This document shows, in pieces, positions 1-14,500 of a stretch of 64,000 nucleotides of DNA. A program made the position numbers and the translations under genes. Under the pieces are notes generated by a model that did no database searches, was not told the DNA's origin, and was given only the letters and a program-made list of their open reading frames with translations. The DNA comes from Isoetes taiwanensis (taxonomy: Eukaryota > Streptophyta > Lycopodiopsida > Isoetales > Isoetaceae). The DNA lies in NCBI GenBank assembly GCA_021234155.1, contig JAJEKV010000005.1, positions 19,328,089 to 19,392,088 of the forward strand. The letters are read 5' to 3'. How positions within the stretch are numbered: the stretch's first letter is position 1; each line of letters starts with the position of its first letter.

Positions 1-129
1 GATATTCACCATATCTCGGCCATAGTCTTGATCCGGTGGTCGGGATCATCTCTCTAACCATATCGGTGATTCTCTCCTCATATTCCCAAATGGTTTCCCT
101 GCAACATAGTTGGAATGAATAGAGAACAT
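1..129 (-). pseudogene. 5' part of the 162-codon ORF, copy 1
   Basis: The start codon (minus strand, 129-127) and following codons match the frame at 55,254-54,766. Small length differences break the frame in this copy: one base is missing in the run near 50-55 and others near 85-90. The rest lies outside the window. Either this copy is dead or the sequence is in error here; copy 2 is open. The function is unknown. Confidence 0.5.
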
Positions 130-300
130 TTTGTAATTCCACTATATTCTAAACTTTAATGCTTTTTGAAGAGGATGTCATAAAAGACACAATTGAGTTA
201 TACTCATCAAAGAGAACTTTGTATTTAATAAGTAAATAAGGTACACCATTTTTCAATATGGTCCAAGCAGGTTGTCAATCAAAATCTCATAAACACATGT

Positions 301-316
301 ATATATATATATATAT
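301..316. repeat. TA microsatellite
   Basis: An uninterrupted AT dinucleotide run sits in the arm. A comparable run occurs at about 55,423-55,441 in copy 2. Confidence 0.9.
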
Positions 317-328
317 ACAAGTTTTTTG

Positions 329-1373
329 TACTTTAAATGGGTCTATGAACTATGGTTTTACGAAATCACGGGAACAAAATCCAAGATTAAGAGTGATAGG
401 AATGGTAGCATGCCAAAGTCATGAAGTTTTAAGCTAAACCCTTTGCTTGATGGCCATTCAATCGAGCTCATCGTTGTTTATTAGATGGAGACTTGCAATT
501 AGATTTCATCGATCACTCTATGATATGAAGCAAACTTTGTCCATAATCCTATTGAGTGCGGCTTTATTCAAGGTGTCTTTGGCTGTGAGAAATAAAATTG
601 CATCTCCTCTAACAATGAGCATAGATATTTGGTAAGCAGGTCTACATGCATCCACACCGTCATTGATAAACAAACTTCGATAAATATTTTGTTCCACTGC
701 TTATGAACTTCATTTATTGTCTTATTCTTGATCGTATCAATTTTATTCGAGGCAAATTCAACAATCATTACCAAATGTACAAACAAAAGCTTGTCCTTGA
801 CTCTGGGTGAATTAGTTTTGGCTTTCTCGGGGAACACTCAATGATAGACATTTACGTATAGTTATACACTATTTGTAGTTGGAAGGTGCATTTTGTACTA
901 TAAATGTGTCCATGAACTATCTACGAACATCACGGGAATAAAATCCTCTACCTATATTAACATCGTTGTAAGGCCCGAATATCATGCCTTACAATTTTGA
1001 CAATGCTCTAATCCTTGCTTTATGATTACTCTACTGCTTGGGTCTTCTCAACCAATTCCCTTAGCCATTATGCTTTTGATACCTCAAGCTCTTCCATATC
1101 TGGAGACAATTCAATCCTCCCATCATCTACCATGTCATGTTCATCTTAAGATGGTGGTCCCATTATACATGCTCTTAATACACTCTTAGCCCCAATGAGC
1201 GTGGTCGTAACTATAGCGGTCCTAAGGTATGACTGTCTATCAACTATAGTTTATAAACACACGGGGTAAACTTGAGAGTATTACGATCAGCATATATGCC
1301 TAGACATTTGTTTGTACTATCAATGATCTATCAACTATGGTTTATGAACATCTGGGAGAAGTCCAAGATTAAG
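329..1373 (+). repeat. Four dispersed copies of a ~60 bp motif
   Basis: Related blocks lie at about 329-393, 895-952, 1,231-1,280 and 1,314-1,373. Shared elements in order are GTACT, then TCTAT/CCATGAACTATGG, then TTTA(C/T)GAA, then GGGAA(C)AAA, then CCAAGATTAAG. Spacing is irregular, so this is not a simple tandem array. The same four blocks recur in copy 2. Their role is unknown; they could be binding sites or remnants of an old internal duplication. Confidence 0.6.
1206..1229 (+). other. 23S rRNA-like / I-CeuI-like short match
   Basis: Apart from one base (G for A), this 24-base stretch equals the conserved domain IV segment of bacterial-type 23S rRNA that contains the I-CeuI homing endonuclease site, as I recall that sequence. 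The core CGGTCCTAAGGTA is exact. The sequence on both sides is not rRNA-like. Copy 2 (56,333-56,354) keeps the other half of the match better. It may be a tiny organellar rRNA insertion or an old homing target. Confidence 0.5.
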
Positions 1374-3073
1374 AAGACTAGCATCTACGCCTGGACATTT
1401 GATTTAGTAATAACACACTAGTCTTAGAACAAATCGAGGCCGCCCACTTAATGGCAAAACTAAATGTATGTTAACTGGCATTCATAGTTTTCCTTTTCTT
1501 TTTTTCTATTTGATTTTTAAGGCATAGGGTTTGGAGATGTTGAATTCATTTAAACAAATGAATGAACTCCTCAGAGCAAGTGATCTATATACACACGCAT
1601 TTGTTGGAACACTTTGAAGGCTGACAAAGCTTTTTAATCAAATTTCGGACGTGCAGATCTTATCGTTAAACCAAACAGTCACATCTTCTAGAAAAAGAAA
1701 CGTACCAAATGTCACAAAACCAAACAGTTACATCTTTCAAGGAAAGAAGCATGCATCGCATTTGAGATTTTTTTACCTTCCCAAGCCACAAATTGATGAC
1801 CAACAGCGAACTCAACTTTGTTTTATACGATGTGGGCACAATGCAAATGAGTAGCTCTAACTTGGATCTCTCGGCGTCATTTCCCAGATTTTTTAGCATT
1901 AATGGCTTCAAGAGCAATTGTGTCGCGGGTAGAAGTAACATCTAACTTTTTTTATTCACGTTCTAGATTTGATAATTGATTCCATGAGCATTTGAGACTA
2001 GATGCCATGAAGTAATAGCTAACTTGTTTTATTCAAGTTCTCACGGTTGGTAATTGATTTAACAAGAGCATTTGAGACTACACATCTTACAAAGCAAACT
2101 ATAACCTCTAAATTTCTGGCGCCTTTACCTCCTCGATAGCAACACGGAAAATGTTCGCCATAAAAACCTATCAATGCGTGGATTGCAAAAAACTTACATG
2201 CACATGCTTCTGTTTGTAAGGCTCTACATAAGCGACACCGGTGGCAACTCACCACTTTACATAGCATAACTCTAAAAGCGAAAAGAATCACGAGTCTTGG
2301 GCATTCACATAGTCATAAAACTCAAATGTCTAACGGACCATCTCCATAAGCACCTCGATAAGTTGACACATTTAGAGAGAAACAAAGCGAAAATTGGGCA
2401 TTGTTTAAAAGTGACACCATCTTTGCGGTTATTCATAAGACTACTTTTATGACCAGCTATTTGAAAACCTTTCCACCTACAATCCCTAATGTTGCAAAGG
2501 GCTTACAAAGTGTGGCATCCATGACTTCTAAGCCGCCAACTAATGAAATGGCTTGCAAAAAGCGAAGGAAAGACAATTGGATATCCCATATAGACACGGT
2601 ACCAAAAAACCCGTAGCTCAAATCTCTCGACTTTAATATGTGAATTTTAATCCCGCATCGTTTTTGCGGCAAGTGAAGCAGAATTTTCGAGATAAGAAGA
2701 AAAAAATTGCGGGGTTTTAGGTCTTTGCCAATCTTTATAGTTATGTGGGACAAACTTATGCGAAAAGAAGCCTACATATGGTAATTTTACGCTTCATATC
2801 GGATAAATATCTTACAGGGGTTACGATTCCATATAAGATTTTAAATTCCCCAGTCTTGGAGTTGAGTTGCCAAATACTCGATGGCGATGTAGAAACAAAG
2901 AGGCTCCCAAATATAGTGCAGATTGGTATAAAAAGCGACATGCTAACCTTGGCCATAGGAAGTCCAAGATGGTGAATATGATAGCTATCTTGATACCAAT
3001 ACCAAGATGAATATAAGAAATGGCTAGTGTCTATTCATATGCACGTTTGATCTTTGGCCTTCCTTGACAATGT

Positions 3074-6000
3074 TCTCAAAATTATGAAGAATTGCGGATG
3101 CTTGAAGAGTCATAAAAGCCATATAAATTAGTGACACATCAAATTGCTAAGTCTCACGGTAGTGCGTATTTGAAGAGCAATAGAAGAAGAAAGCATCTTT
3201 TGATATAATATCTTCATTACCAATAACCCCCATTAAAGAGATTGCCATTTTTGCTTTGTCAAACACGTTTATAACACATCATCCTCGGTCTCTGCGCCTA
3301 GAATTACCCCAAGCATGTAAAATTGTAAAGGCGGTTTAGTCAACTAGTTACCAAATTTTCACTTACCAACCGGTCTCAGATGCGAGAACATTCTAATTTC
3401 CAAGATCCATTGACTTCGTTTACGGATGATAATAGGCAAAAGAAAAGATCATTGAAAGCCATATTGGTCCTTTCGGTTTGTTGTGATGTGGTACCATTGC
3501 AAACCATTTCGTTGGGTATGCAACTTGAACTAAGCGAGCGCATCGGTGACCAAAAGATCACATAATTGTCGATAACGGACTTGCTATATGCTTTTCATAT
3601 TACAAATTGAGGGCTAGTCTTCATGTTGCACCTTGTTTGTTCATTGTGGAAGTGGACAATAGCATGGCGGGGTAGTTATCCATATGCGCAATCTTTGCAC
3701 AATAGACCAATTCGGCGGTGCACTCTGCATTTATGAACGGACAATGTAGTGCAATTGCTTGAGAAATATTGTGTAATTCGTGCCTTTGGCTTCTTGAGGT
3801 ATATAGGTGCCATATGGGGTAGCTAACCTTTTGAGAAATTCCAACATAACCAATTACATCATGACTTATAATAGGAGATGCAATATAATTACCTCGATGT
3901 AGAACAATATTGCAACAAAATTGTTGGGAGATTCCTTTCCTTCTTCCTACATTTGGTCGGGATAAGCCTTAACTCACCAAATGGCGTAAGCTTAACGTCT
4001 TGCTTACGCTCTAGGAGATACAAACAACATCAAATCCATATACTCTCTTCTATCTTGACCAATTCTATTAGCAATACTCATACCACCTAAAACCAACAAA
4101 GCCATACATTCAAAATGCTTTCCATTGCATTGATGGCAAATTAGCAAACAATAGATAGATTACCCATTGCTTTTATGGCTTTTCATAATAAGATTTACCC
4201 CAAAGTGCAACAATAGTACAGATTTCTGTAAGGCACAAAAGCACAAATTAGCGGGAATGTGAAAAACTATACATAGAGATTTCTATATTATCCATGTACA
4301 ATACACACTACATACCATAGGGGCAGGAAACTTGCGAGATTGTATTACGAACAGCGACTAATCTTGTATTACGAACAATTATAGGTTCCTTGCTTGCTTG
4401 CACATGCTTATTTCCTCGGTTTGTATAAAACAATTGCAACCCGGTGCTCTAATTTTAATTGAATCACTAGATCGGCACCCACATTTCTTTGCCTTTTTGT
4501 AGATGCCACCTCCTAAGCAAGCAGGGGTTACAAGCGATGCCCCAAAAAATATATCCAATGAGAAGAAGAGGTATTGCATGTCATTTCATAAGGAAGTACA
4601 TCCTCATATCCACCATGAGGCGGAGAAACCTCTAGCACCCTGTTTGCAGCGGGCATACCATCCAATCGGCAATATAGTAATGAAATATAGTCGAGTTACC
4701 TACCTATAGTGGATTTCTCTTGTTATAGGGGCGGGCACTCTTGGACACCACGGCGTTGGCACTCCTTTGAAGCCCACATCCCAATATAGCAGCTACTTGA
4801 ACACAATGCTTTGAGGAGGAAAAAAGCGGTCAAAGAATGCCAGCGTTGACACATGCGGTTGTGCAGCGGCAACAGGGAGAACGGATAAAAAAATACGGAT
4901 ATGAACTTCCAAACTTACTTTCCAAGTTACGTTTGTCGGTGATGCACGCTTTCATCATCATTGTTTGTATGCAAACTACCGCGAGAAAGCTCTCGTAACT
5001 AAATTAGACTTACAAAATTTTTTCCGTTAGGTCTTTGCATAATCACAATATCGGGCAATTTTTCACATTCCCTTAATTTCCTCTGCAACATTGTTTGAAT
5101 GTTGACACATTAAAAAGTATTAAAAAAGCGGTTGACACATTAACATTGAAAATCTCAATCCCATCCACTACTTTAAAATATGATCAAATCCACCTTCGGG
5201 TTAATGAAATAGCGGCATGTTTTCTGAGTTTGAAAAGGATAAGGTGTTACACTAGGTCATTTGAGATTAAACATCTTACAAATATCATTTTTTTTTACAA
5301 ACTTTAGACACGAGATGGCCACTTTAGAGCAATCACTCACGAAATAGAAAGTGGTATGAGCTCAAGAAAGAATCAAAATAGCGAGGGGCCGGTGGCAATA
5401 GAAATGCGATTCAATATATGAATCATCTTCTTAATATTCTTCTCTCCTATTCTATATTACATCGGTCTACGATGTGGCTTCTCATGTTATACACAAGTCA
5501 GTTCTTGATAATAAATAGATTTGTTTTGGCCGAGTATTGGCCGGGTAGCAATTCATTATTACGCATTTTTCCACACAAAGAGTCAAATTGTTATCTTTTG
5601 CTTGTTGTTGGCGTCGGCTATGGCAACTTAGCATGGGGTGGTACGAAAAGTCATGTTCTTTTGCTGGCCACAATCGTATCTTCTGCAACAATCTATGGCA
5701 TAAGCACATATCATACTTCTAAAAATCTGAGAACTCGGATCACCCTGGCGAATACTTTCGATTAGGCTGCGGGCGATTTTCCTTTCACAAAAACAACCAT
5801 ATAGGAAGGCATGGTCTTCATGATACCATAAGAAAGGGATACCCCAATGAGAGCCAAAGTGCGGCGGCACGGGCAACAAAGGAAGCATAACAAAATGACT
5901 ACCATGAAAACTACGGCGAGGGAGCCTTCTTGAAGATCGGCGAGGGAACCCATTTTTGCGAAAAATTGAGGGATCAATTACGGCGAGCAATCTTGCTTGT

Positions 6001-7330
6001 AATAGCGTTTTAGAAAGCCTGCTTACGCCTCGGAAAAGAACGAGAATGCTGCGGTGCATACAAATTCCCTTTGTCATTGTTGAAATGCACGAATATGCGA
6101 GAAAAAACAAACAGATTAGAGCGACAATACAACCTGAGAGAGAACCATGTTGCAATGATCTAGATTCACTTTCGATAAGTTGGGCTTCTAGCGATAAATT
6201 CTAGAAGAGACATTACTTAAAATCAATGAAATGGAAAGCCGTATTCCACTTTCAAGGATCGGCGGGATGCCAACGAGCTCCGGCTCACCGCGGAAAAGGA
6301 TTGAGAGAAGTCTGGTCAATACAATTGCTCATGAGAGGCTTCTTATTGATAAGACAAACTATTCAACCAAATGTCTTTTTAAAATCACTTGCACTCAACA
6401 TTTTTTTAAACACCAGGTGTAATTATTGAATTTGGCTGCAAAGAGTTAACACTTAACTCTTATAGGTGACAAAATTGGCTTTGGAAAATGGCGACCCTTT
6501 GTAAAGAAATTTGCATCTGGTACCCAAAAATGATGAATGAGCGAGAATGCATGAATACATGCATCCTCTTTGGTGTATAAGCTTGCGCTTAATCTTTTGT
6601 GCCCTTATTTCAAGCAACTCATGCTTTGCAAAAATTAAAGTTTTACCTTGTTCAAAATGAGTTCCCGATCAAGTCCCCATATTCAAAAACAACCATCTTA
6701 CCTTTGCTTTCGTTTAAATCTCCATTAGCACCTGCGGCCTGTGATGATGCTTTCGATTATAAAGAGATTCGGGGAATGAAAACAAAGCTTTTTCAATGTC
6801 GTTAATCAAATCTTTAAAAGAATCAATTGTTGTAAATGATGAATGATACTACAATTGCATAACAATGACTTGCAATGGTTAATATTTACTCTTGCTACAT
6901 ATAATGTCTTTAACTTCATCCCACAGGCCTATTCAACATCAGTAGGCCTGCCAAGAGAAACTCAGGACAACGCCACCTACCACACCCATTTCCTAGCTCA
7001 ATTTCTTTGCATTGAGTATCCATCACCAAAAGTTGCTCAAGATTTCCCAAATTGTCTTGGTTTAGCTTCCCCCTGCTCTTCTTGAAGTGCGCATTCAACA
7101 CTAAATTTCATTAACACCATAAAAGTTCTATCATAAATCTAGAACCAAACTAATGCTTGCAAAAGAAAAGCGGTAATGGTAATGAAAACTATTGTGAGAG
7201 AGCATGGCTGCGGCAATTTCAGGAAGGGAGAGTCGCTAAAGTGGCGCGATGCTTGGACAAACAAGCGTCAAAATTAGCCCCTAAGGATTCAAAAGCTACA
7301 TGGCGAAACGGGTAAACCAAGGGCTTCGGT
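3074..7330. repeat. 4.26 kb tandem unit 1 (copy 1)
   Basis: The unit begins TCTCAAAATTATGA, and the same start recurs at 7,331 and 11,599. It is AT-rich. Several short frames persist between units: a plus-strand frame at 6,843-7,085 starting MILQLHNNDLQWLIF, a plus-strand frame at 5,956-6,204 starting MRKIEGSITASNLAC, and a minus-strand frame near 5,762-5,977 containing SYGIMKTMPSYMVVFVKG. None resembles a family I know, and none keeps a constant length, so I do not call them genes. Differences from other units cluster at the same short spots. Confidence 0.9.
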
Positions 7331-10300
7331 TCTCAAAATTATGAAAATTGCAGATGCTTGAAGAGTCATAAAGCCATATAAATTAGTGACACATCAAATT
7401 GCTAAGTCTCACGGTAGTGGTGCATTATTTGAAGAGCAATAGAAAATTAGCATCTTTTGATATAATATCTTCATTACCAATAACCCCCATTAAAGAGATT
7501 GCCATTTTTTTTTGTCAAAACGTTTATAACACATCATCCTCGGTCTCTACGCCTAGAATTACCCCAAGCATGTAAAATTGTAAAGGCGGTTTTCGTCAAC
7601 TAGTTACCAAATTTTCACTTACCAACCCGGTCTCAGATGCGAGAACATTCTAATTTCAAGATCAGGTGACTTCGTTTACGGATGATAATAGGCAAAAGAA
7701 AGATCATTGAAAGCCATATTGGTCCTTTCCATTTGTTGTGATGTGGTACCATTGCAAGCCATTTCACGTTGGGTATGCAACTTGAACTAAGCGAGAGGCA
7801 TCGGTGACCAAAAGATCACATAATTGTCGATATGAGACTTGCTATATGCTTTTCATATTACAAATTGAGGGCTAGTCTTCATGTTGCACCTTGTTTGTTC
7901 ATTGTGGAAGTGGACAATAGCATGGCGGGGTAGTTATCCATATGCGCAATCTTTGCACAATAGACCAATTCGGCGGTGCACTCTGCATTTATGAACCGAG
8001 ACAATGTAGTGCACAGCGAGAAATATTGTGTAATTCGTGCCTTTGGCTTCTTGAGGTATATAGGTGCCATATGGGGGTAGCTAACCTTTTGAGAAATTCC
8101 AACATAACCAATGCATCATGACTTATAATAGGAGATGCAATATAATTACCTCGATGTAGAACAATATTGCAACAAAATTGTTGGGAGATTCCTTTCCTTC
8201 TTCCTACATTTGGTCGGGATAAGCACGCTTAACTCACCAAATGGCGTAAACAACGTCTTGCTTACGCTCTAGGAGATACAAACAACATCAAATCCCATAT
8301 ACTCTCTTCTATCTTGACCAATTCTATTAGCAATACTCATACCACCTAAAACCAACAAAGCCATACATTCAAAATGCTTTCCATTGCATTGATGGCAAAT
8401 TAGCAAACAATACATAGATTACCCATTGCTTTTATGGCTTTTCGCTTTAATAAGATTTACCCCAAAGTGCGACAATAGTGCAGATTCTGTAAGGCACAAA
8501 AGCACAAATTAGCTTGGGGAATGTGAAAAACTATACATAGAGATTTCTATATTATCCATGTACAATACACACTACATACCATAGGGGCAGGAAACTTGCG
8601 AGATTGTATTGCTGAACGACTAATCTTGTATTACGAACAATTATAGGTTCCTTGCTTGCTTGCACATGCTTATTTCCTCGGTTTGTATAAAACAATTTGC
8701 CTTAGGTGCTCTAATTTTAATTGAATCACTAGATCGGCACCCACATTTCTTTGCCTTTATTGTAGATGCCACCTCCTAAGCAAAGCGGGGTTACAAAAGC
8801 GATGCCCCAAAATATATCCAATGAGAAGAAGAGGTATTGCATGTCATTTCATAGCGAGAAGTACATCCTCATATCCACCATGAGGCGGAGAAACCTCTAG
8901 CACCCTGCGCAGCGGGCATACCATCAATCGGCAATATAGTAATGAAATATAGTGGGTTACCTACCTATAGTCGTTCTCTTGTTATAGGGCCGGGCACTCT
9001 TTGGACACCACGGCGTTGGCACTCTTTGAAGCCCACATCCCAATATAGGCAGCTACTTGAACACAATGCTTTGAGGAGGAAAAAGCGATCAAAGAATGCC
9101 AGCGTTGACACATGCGGTTATTACAGCGGCAACCGAACCCGGATAAAAAATACGGATATGAACTTCCAAACTTACTTTCCAAGTGCGCTTTATTTGTCGG
9201 TGATGCACCTTTCATCATCATTGTTTGTATGCAAACTACCACGAGAAAGCTCTCGTAACTAAATTAGACTTACAAAATTTTTTCCGTTCGTGCTGCATAA
9301 TCACAATATCACGGGCAATTTTTCACACATTCCCTTAATTTCCTCCTGCAACATTGTTTGAATGTTGACACATTAAAAAAGTATTAAAAAAACAGTTGAC
9401 ACATTAACATTGAAAATCTCAATCCCATCCACTACTTTAAAATATGATCAAATCCACCTTCAGGTTAATGAAATAGCGGCATGTTTTGAGTTTGAAAGGA
9501 TAAGGTGTTACACTAGGTATTTGAGATTAAACATCTTACAAATATCATTTTTTTACAAACTTTAGACTGAGATGGCCACTTTAGAGCAATCACTCCTGAA
9601 ATAGAAAGTGGTATGAGCTCAAGAAAGAATCAAAATAGCGAGGGAGAAAGTGATGGCAATAGAAATGCGATTCAATATATGAATCATCTTCTTAATATTC
9701 TTCTCTCCTATTCTATATTACATCGAGTCTACGATGTGGCTTCTCATGTTATACACAAGTCGGTTCTTGATAATAAATAGATTTGTTTTGGCCGGACGGG
9801 TGGTATTTTGGGTAGCAATTTCATTATTACGCATTTTTCCACACAAAAGAGTCAAATTGTTATCTTTGCCACTGTTGGCGTCGGCTATGGCAACTTAGCA
9901 TGGGAGTGGTACCGCGAAAAGTCATGTTCTTTGCTGGCCACAATGTCATTATCTTCTGCAACAATCTATGGCATAAGCACATATCATACTTCTAAAAATC
10001 TGAGAACTCGGATCACCTCTGGCCGAATACTCGGTTAGCTTGCGGCGATTTTCCTTTCACAAAAACAACCATATAGGAAGGCATGGTCTTCATGATACCA
10101 TAAGAAAGGGATACCCCAATGAGAGCCAAAGTGCGGCGGCTGGGCAACAAAGGAGAGCATAACAAAATGACTACCATGGCTTCGGCCGGGGAGCCTTCTT
10201 GAAGATCGGCGGGGAACCCATTTGCGAAAAATTGAGGGATCAATTACGGCGAGCAATCTTGCTTGTAATAGCGTTTTAGAAGCCCTGCTTAGCCTCGAGG

Positions 10301-11598
10301 AAGAACGAGAATGCTACGGTGCATACAAATTCCCTTTGTCATTGTTGAAATGCACGAATATCTGTGAAAAAACAAACAGATTAGAAGCGACAATACAACC
10401 TGAGAGAGAACCATGTTGCAATGATCTAGATTCACTTTCGATAAGTTGGGCTTCTAGCGATAAATTCTAGAAGAGACATTACTTAAAATCAATGAAATGG
10501 AAAGCCGCGTATTCCACTTTCAAGGATCGGCCAGATGCCAGCGAGCTCCGGCTCACGGAAAGGATTGAGAGAAGTCTGGTCAATACAATTGCTCATGAGA
10601 GCTTCTTATTGATAAGACAAACTATTCACCAAATGTCTTTTTAAAATCACTTGCACTCAACATTTTTTTTTAAACACAGGTGTAATTATTGAATTTGAGC
10701 TGCAAAGAGTTAACATAACTCTTATAGGTGACAAAATTGAAGCTGGAAAATGGCGACCCACTTGTAAAGAAATTTGCATCACGGTACTTAAAAATGATGA
10801 ATGAGCGAGAATGCATGAATACATGCATCCTCTTTTGGTGTATAAACGCGGCTTAATCTTGTTGCCCTTATTTCAAGCAACTCATGCTTTGCAAAAATTA
10901 AGTTTTACCTTGTTCAAAATGAGTTCCACGATCAAGTCCCCATATTCAAAACAACCATCTTACCTTTGCTTTCGTTTTAAATCTCCATTACGCACTGCGG
11001 CCTCTGTGATGATGCTTTCGATTATAAGAGATTGAGGGAATGAAAACAAAAGCTTTTTTTCAATGTAGTTAATCAAATCTTTAAAAGAATCAATTGTTGT
11101 AAATGATGAATGATACTACAATTGCATAACAATGACTTGCAATGGTTAATATTTACTCTTGCTACATATAATGTCTTTAACTTCATCCACGGGCCTATTC
11201 AACATCGTGGTAGGCCCTGCCTGCCAGAGAAGCTGGGACAACGCCACCTACCACACCCATTCCTAGCTTCATTTCTTTGCATTAGTATCCATCACCAAAA
11301 GTTGCTCAAGATTTCCCAAATTGTCTTGGTTTAGCTTCCCTGCTCTTCTTGAAGTGCATTCAACACTAAATTTCATTAACACCATAAAGTTCTATCATAA
11401 ATCTAGAACCAAACTAATCTTGCAAAAGAAAAAGCGATTAATGGTAATGAAAACTATTGACAGAAGCATGGTGCGGCAATTTCAGGAAGGAGATGCACGC
11501 TAAAAGTAGCCAGCGATGCTTGGACAAACAAGCGTCAAAATTAAGCCCTAAGGATTCAAAAGCTACATGGCGAGAACGGGTAAACCAAGGGCTTCGGT
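7331..11598. repeat. 4.27 kb tandem unit 2 (copy 1)
   Basis: This is a head-to-tail copy of the preceding unit. Most blocks are nearly identical, and small scrambled patches occur at the same positions as in the neighbours (for example about 9,640-9,655 against 5,380-5,395). The frames at 11,110-11,334 (MILQLHNNDLQWLIF start) and 10,222-10,470 (MRKIEGSITASNLAC start) match unit 1. No known protein domain was recognised. Confidence 0.9.
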
Positions 11599-14500
11599 TC
11601 TCAAAATTATGAAAAATTGAGATGCTTGAAGAGTCATAAAGCCATATAAATTAGTGACACATCAAATTGCTAAGTCTCACGGTAGTGCGTATTTGAAGAG
11701 CAATAGAAGAAGTAAGCATCTTTTGATATAATATCTTCATTACCAATAACCCCCATTAAAGAGATTGCCATTTTCAACATCAAACCGTTTATAACACATC
11801 ATCCTGGAGTCTCTGCCGCCTAGAATTACCCCAAGCATGTAAAATTGTAAAGGCGGTTTTAGATCAACTAGTTACCAAATTTTCTTACCAACCGGTCTCA
11901 GATGCGAACATTCTAATTTCAAGATCATTGACTTCGTTTACGGATGATAATAGGCAAAAGAAAGATCATTGAAAGCCATATTGGTCCTTTCCAGCTGTTG
12001 TGATGTGGTACCATTGCAAGCCATTTACGTTGGGTATGCAACTTGAACTAAGCAGACGCATCAGCTGACCAAAAGATCACATAATTGTCGGTAACAGACT
12101 TGCTATATGCTTTTCATATTACAAATTGAGGGCTAGTCTTCATGTTGCACCTTGTTTGTTCATTGTGGAAGTGGACAATAGCATGGCAGGGTAGTTATCC
12201 ATGTCTGCAATCTTTGCACAATAGACCAATTCCGTGATTGCACTCTTGCATTTATGAACGAGACAATGTAGTGCACAGCAGAAATATTATTGTAATTCGT
12301 GCCTTTGGCTTCTTGAGGGGTATATAGGTGCCATATGGGGGTAGCTAACCTTTTGAGAAATTCAACATAACCAGATTCAGCGACTTATAATAGGAGATGC
12401 AATATAATTACCTCGATGTAGAACAATATTGCAACAAAATTGTTGGGAGATTCCTTTCCTTCTTCCTACATTTGGTCGGGGATAAGCACTTAACTCACCA
12501 AATGGCGTAAACGCGTCTTGCTTACGCTCTAGGAGATACAAACAACATCAAATCCCATATACTCTCTTCTATCTTGACCAATTCTATTAGCAATACTCAT
12601 ACCACCTAAAACCAACAAAGCCATACATTCAAAATGCTTTCCATTGCATTGATGGCAAATTACCAAACAATACATAGATTACCCATTGCTTTTATGGCTT
12701 TCCATAATAAGATTTACCCCAAAGTGCAGCAATAGATGCAGTTCTGTAAGGCACAAAAGCACAAATTGTGGGGAATGTGAAAAACTATACATAGAGATTT
12801 CTATATTATCCATGTACAATACACACTACATACCATAGGGGCCGAAAAGATTGTATTACGAACGACTAATCTTGTATTACGAACAATTATAGGTTCCTTG
12901 CTTGCTTGCACATGCTTATTTCCTCCGGTTTGTATAAAACAATTTACAGCAGGTGCTCTAATTTTAATTGAATCACTAGATCAGCACCCACATTTCTTTT
13001 GCCTTTGTGTAGATGCCACCTCCTAAGCAAGCGGGGTTACAAAGCGATGCCCCAAAAATATATCCAATGAGAAGAAGAGGTGTGCATGTCATTTCATAAG
13101 CGGTACATCCCATCCTTATCCACCATGAGGCGGAGAAACCTCTAGCACCCTCTTTTGCAGGGCGGGCATACCATCAATCCGGCAATATAGTAATGAAATA
13201 TAGTCGATTTACCTACCTATGAGTCGATTTCTCTTGTTATGGGGCGGGCACTGCGGTTTTGGACACCACGGCGTTGGCACTCAAACTTACTTTGAAGCCC
13301 ACATCCCAATATAGCGCTGCATTGAACACGATGCTTTGAGGAGGAAAAAATTTTCCGGTCAAGAATGCCAGCGTTATTTTTTTCACGGTTATTTTCCTCC
13401 TGCAACGAGGAACCCGGATAAAAAATACGGATATGAACTTCCAAACTTACTTTCCAAACTTTATAAATGTAATATTGGCGATGCACCTTTCATCATCATT
13501 GTTTTGTATACAAACTACCACGAGAAAACTCACCGTAACTAAATTAGACTTACAAAATTTTTTGGATTCGTCTTTTGCATAATCACAATATCACGGGCAA
13601 TTTTTCACATTCCCTTAATTTCCTCCATCTCAACATTGTTTGAATGTTGACACATTAAAAAGTATTAAAAAAGCAGTTGACACATTAACATTGAAAATCT
13701 CAATCCCATCCACTACTTTAAAAATATGATCAAATCCACCTTCCACGGGTTAATGAAATAGCGGCATGTTTTCTGGGATTTGAAAGGATAAGGTGTTACA
13801 CTAGATTATTTGAGATTAAACATCTTACAAATATCATTTTTTTTTTACAAACTTTAGACTGAGATGGCCACTTTAGAGCAATCACTCACGAAATAGAAAG
13901 TGGTATGAGCTCAAGAAAGAATCAAAATAGCGGGGGCCCGATGGCAATAGAAATGCGATTCAATATATGAATCATCTTCTTAATATTCTTCTCTCCTATT
14001 CTATATTACATCGAGTCTACGATGTGGCTTCTCATGTTATACACAAGTCAGGTTCTTGATAATAAATAGATTTGTTTTTTGGCCGTGGTAGGTAGCAATT
14101 CATTATTACGCATTTTTCCACACAAAGTCAAATTATTTATCTTTGCCACATTGGCGTCAGCTATGGCAACAGCATGGGGAGTGGTACGAAAAGTCATGTT
14201 CTTTGCTGGCCAATCGTATTATCTTCACGCAACAATCTATGGCATAAGCACATATCATACTTCATCTGAGAACTCGGATCACCTCGGCGAATATACTCGA
14301 TTAGGCTGCGGCGATTTTCCTTTCACAAAAACAACCATATAGGAAGGCATGGTCTTCATGATACCATAAGAAAGGGATACCCCAATGAGAGCCAAAGTGC
14401 AGCGGCTGGGCAACAAAAGGAGAGCATAACAAAATGACTACCATGAGAAGCTACGGCGGGGAGCCTTCTTGAAGATCACAGCCAGGGAACCCATTTGCGA

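Larger units (their letters stand above)
1..3073. repeat. Arm of large repeat, copy 1 (no gene seen)
   Basis: This AT-rich sequence matches 55,122-58,208. Apart from the ORF fragment at the left end it has only short unconserved reading frames. It holds a TA microsatellite at 301-316, a dispersed motif of about 60 bp in four degenerate copies, and a stretch resembling bacterial or organellar large-subunit rRNA at 1,206-1,229. The frames seen here do not stay open in the second copy, which argues against coding. Confidence 0.8.

Noticed and set aside
5628-6155. 175-codon minus-strand frame in tandem unit 1
   Set aside because: The equivalent frames in units 2 and 3 and in copy 2 are broken at different points, so it is not a conserved gene.
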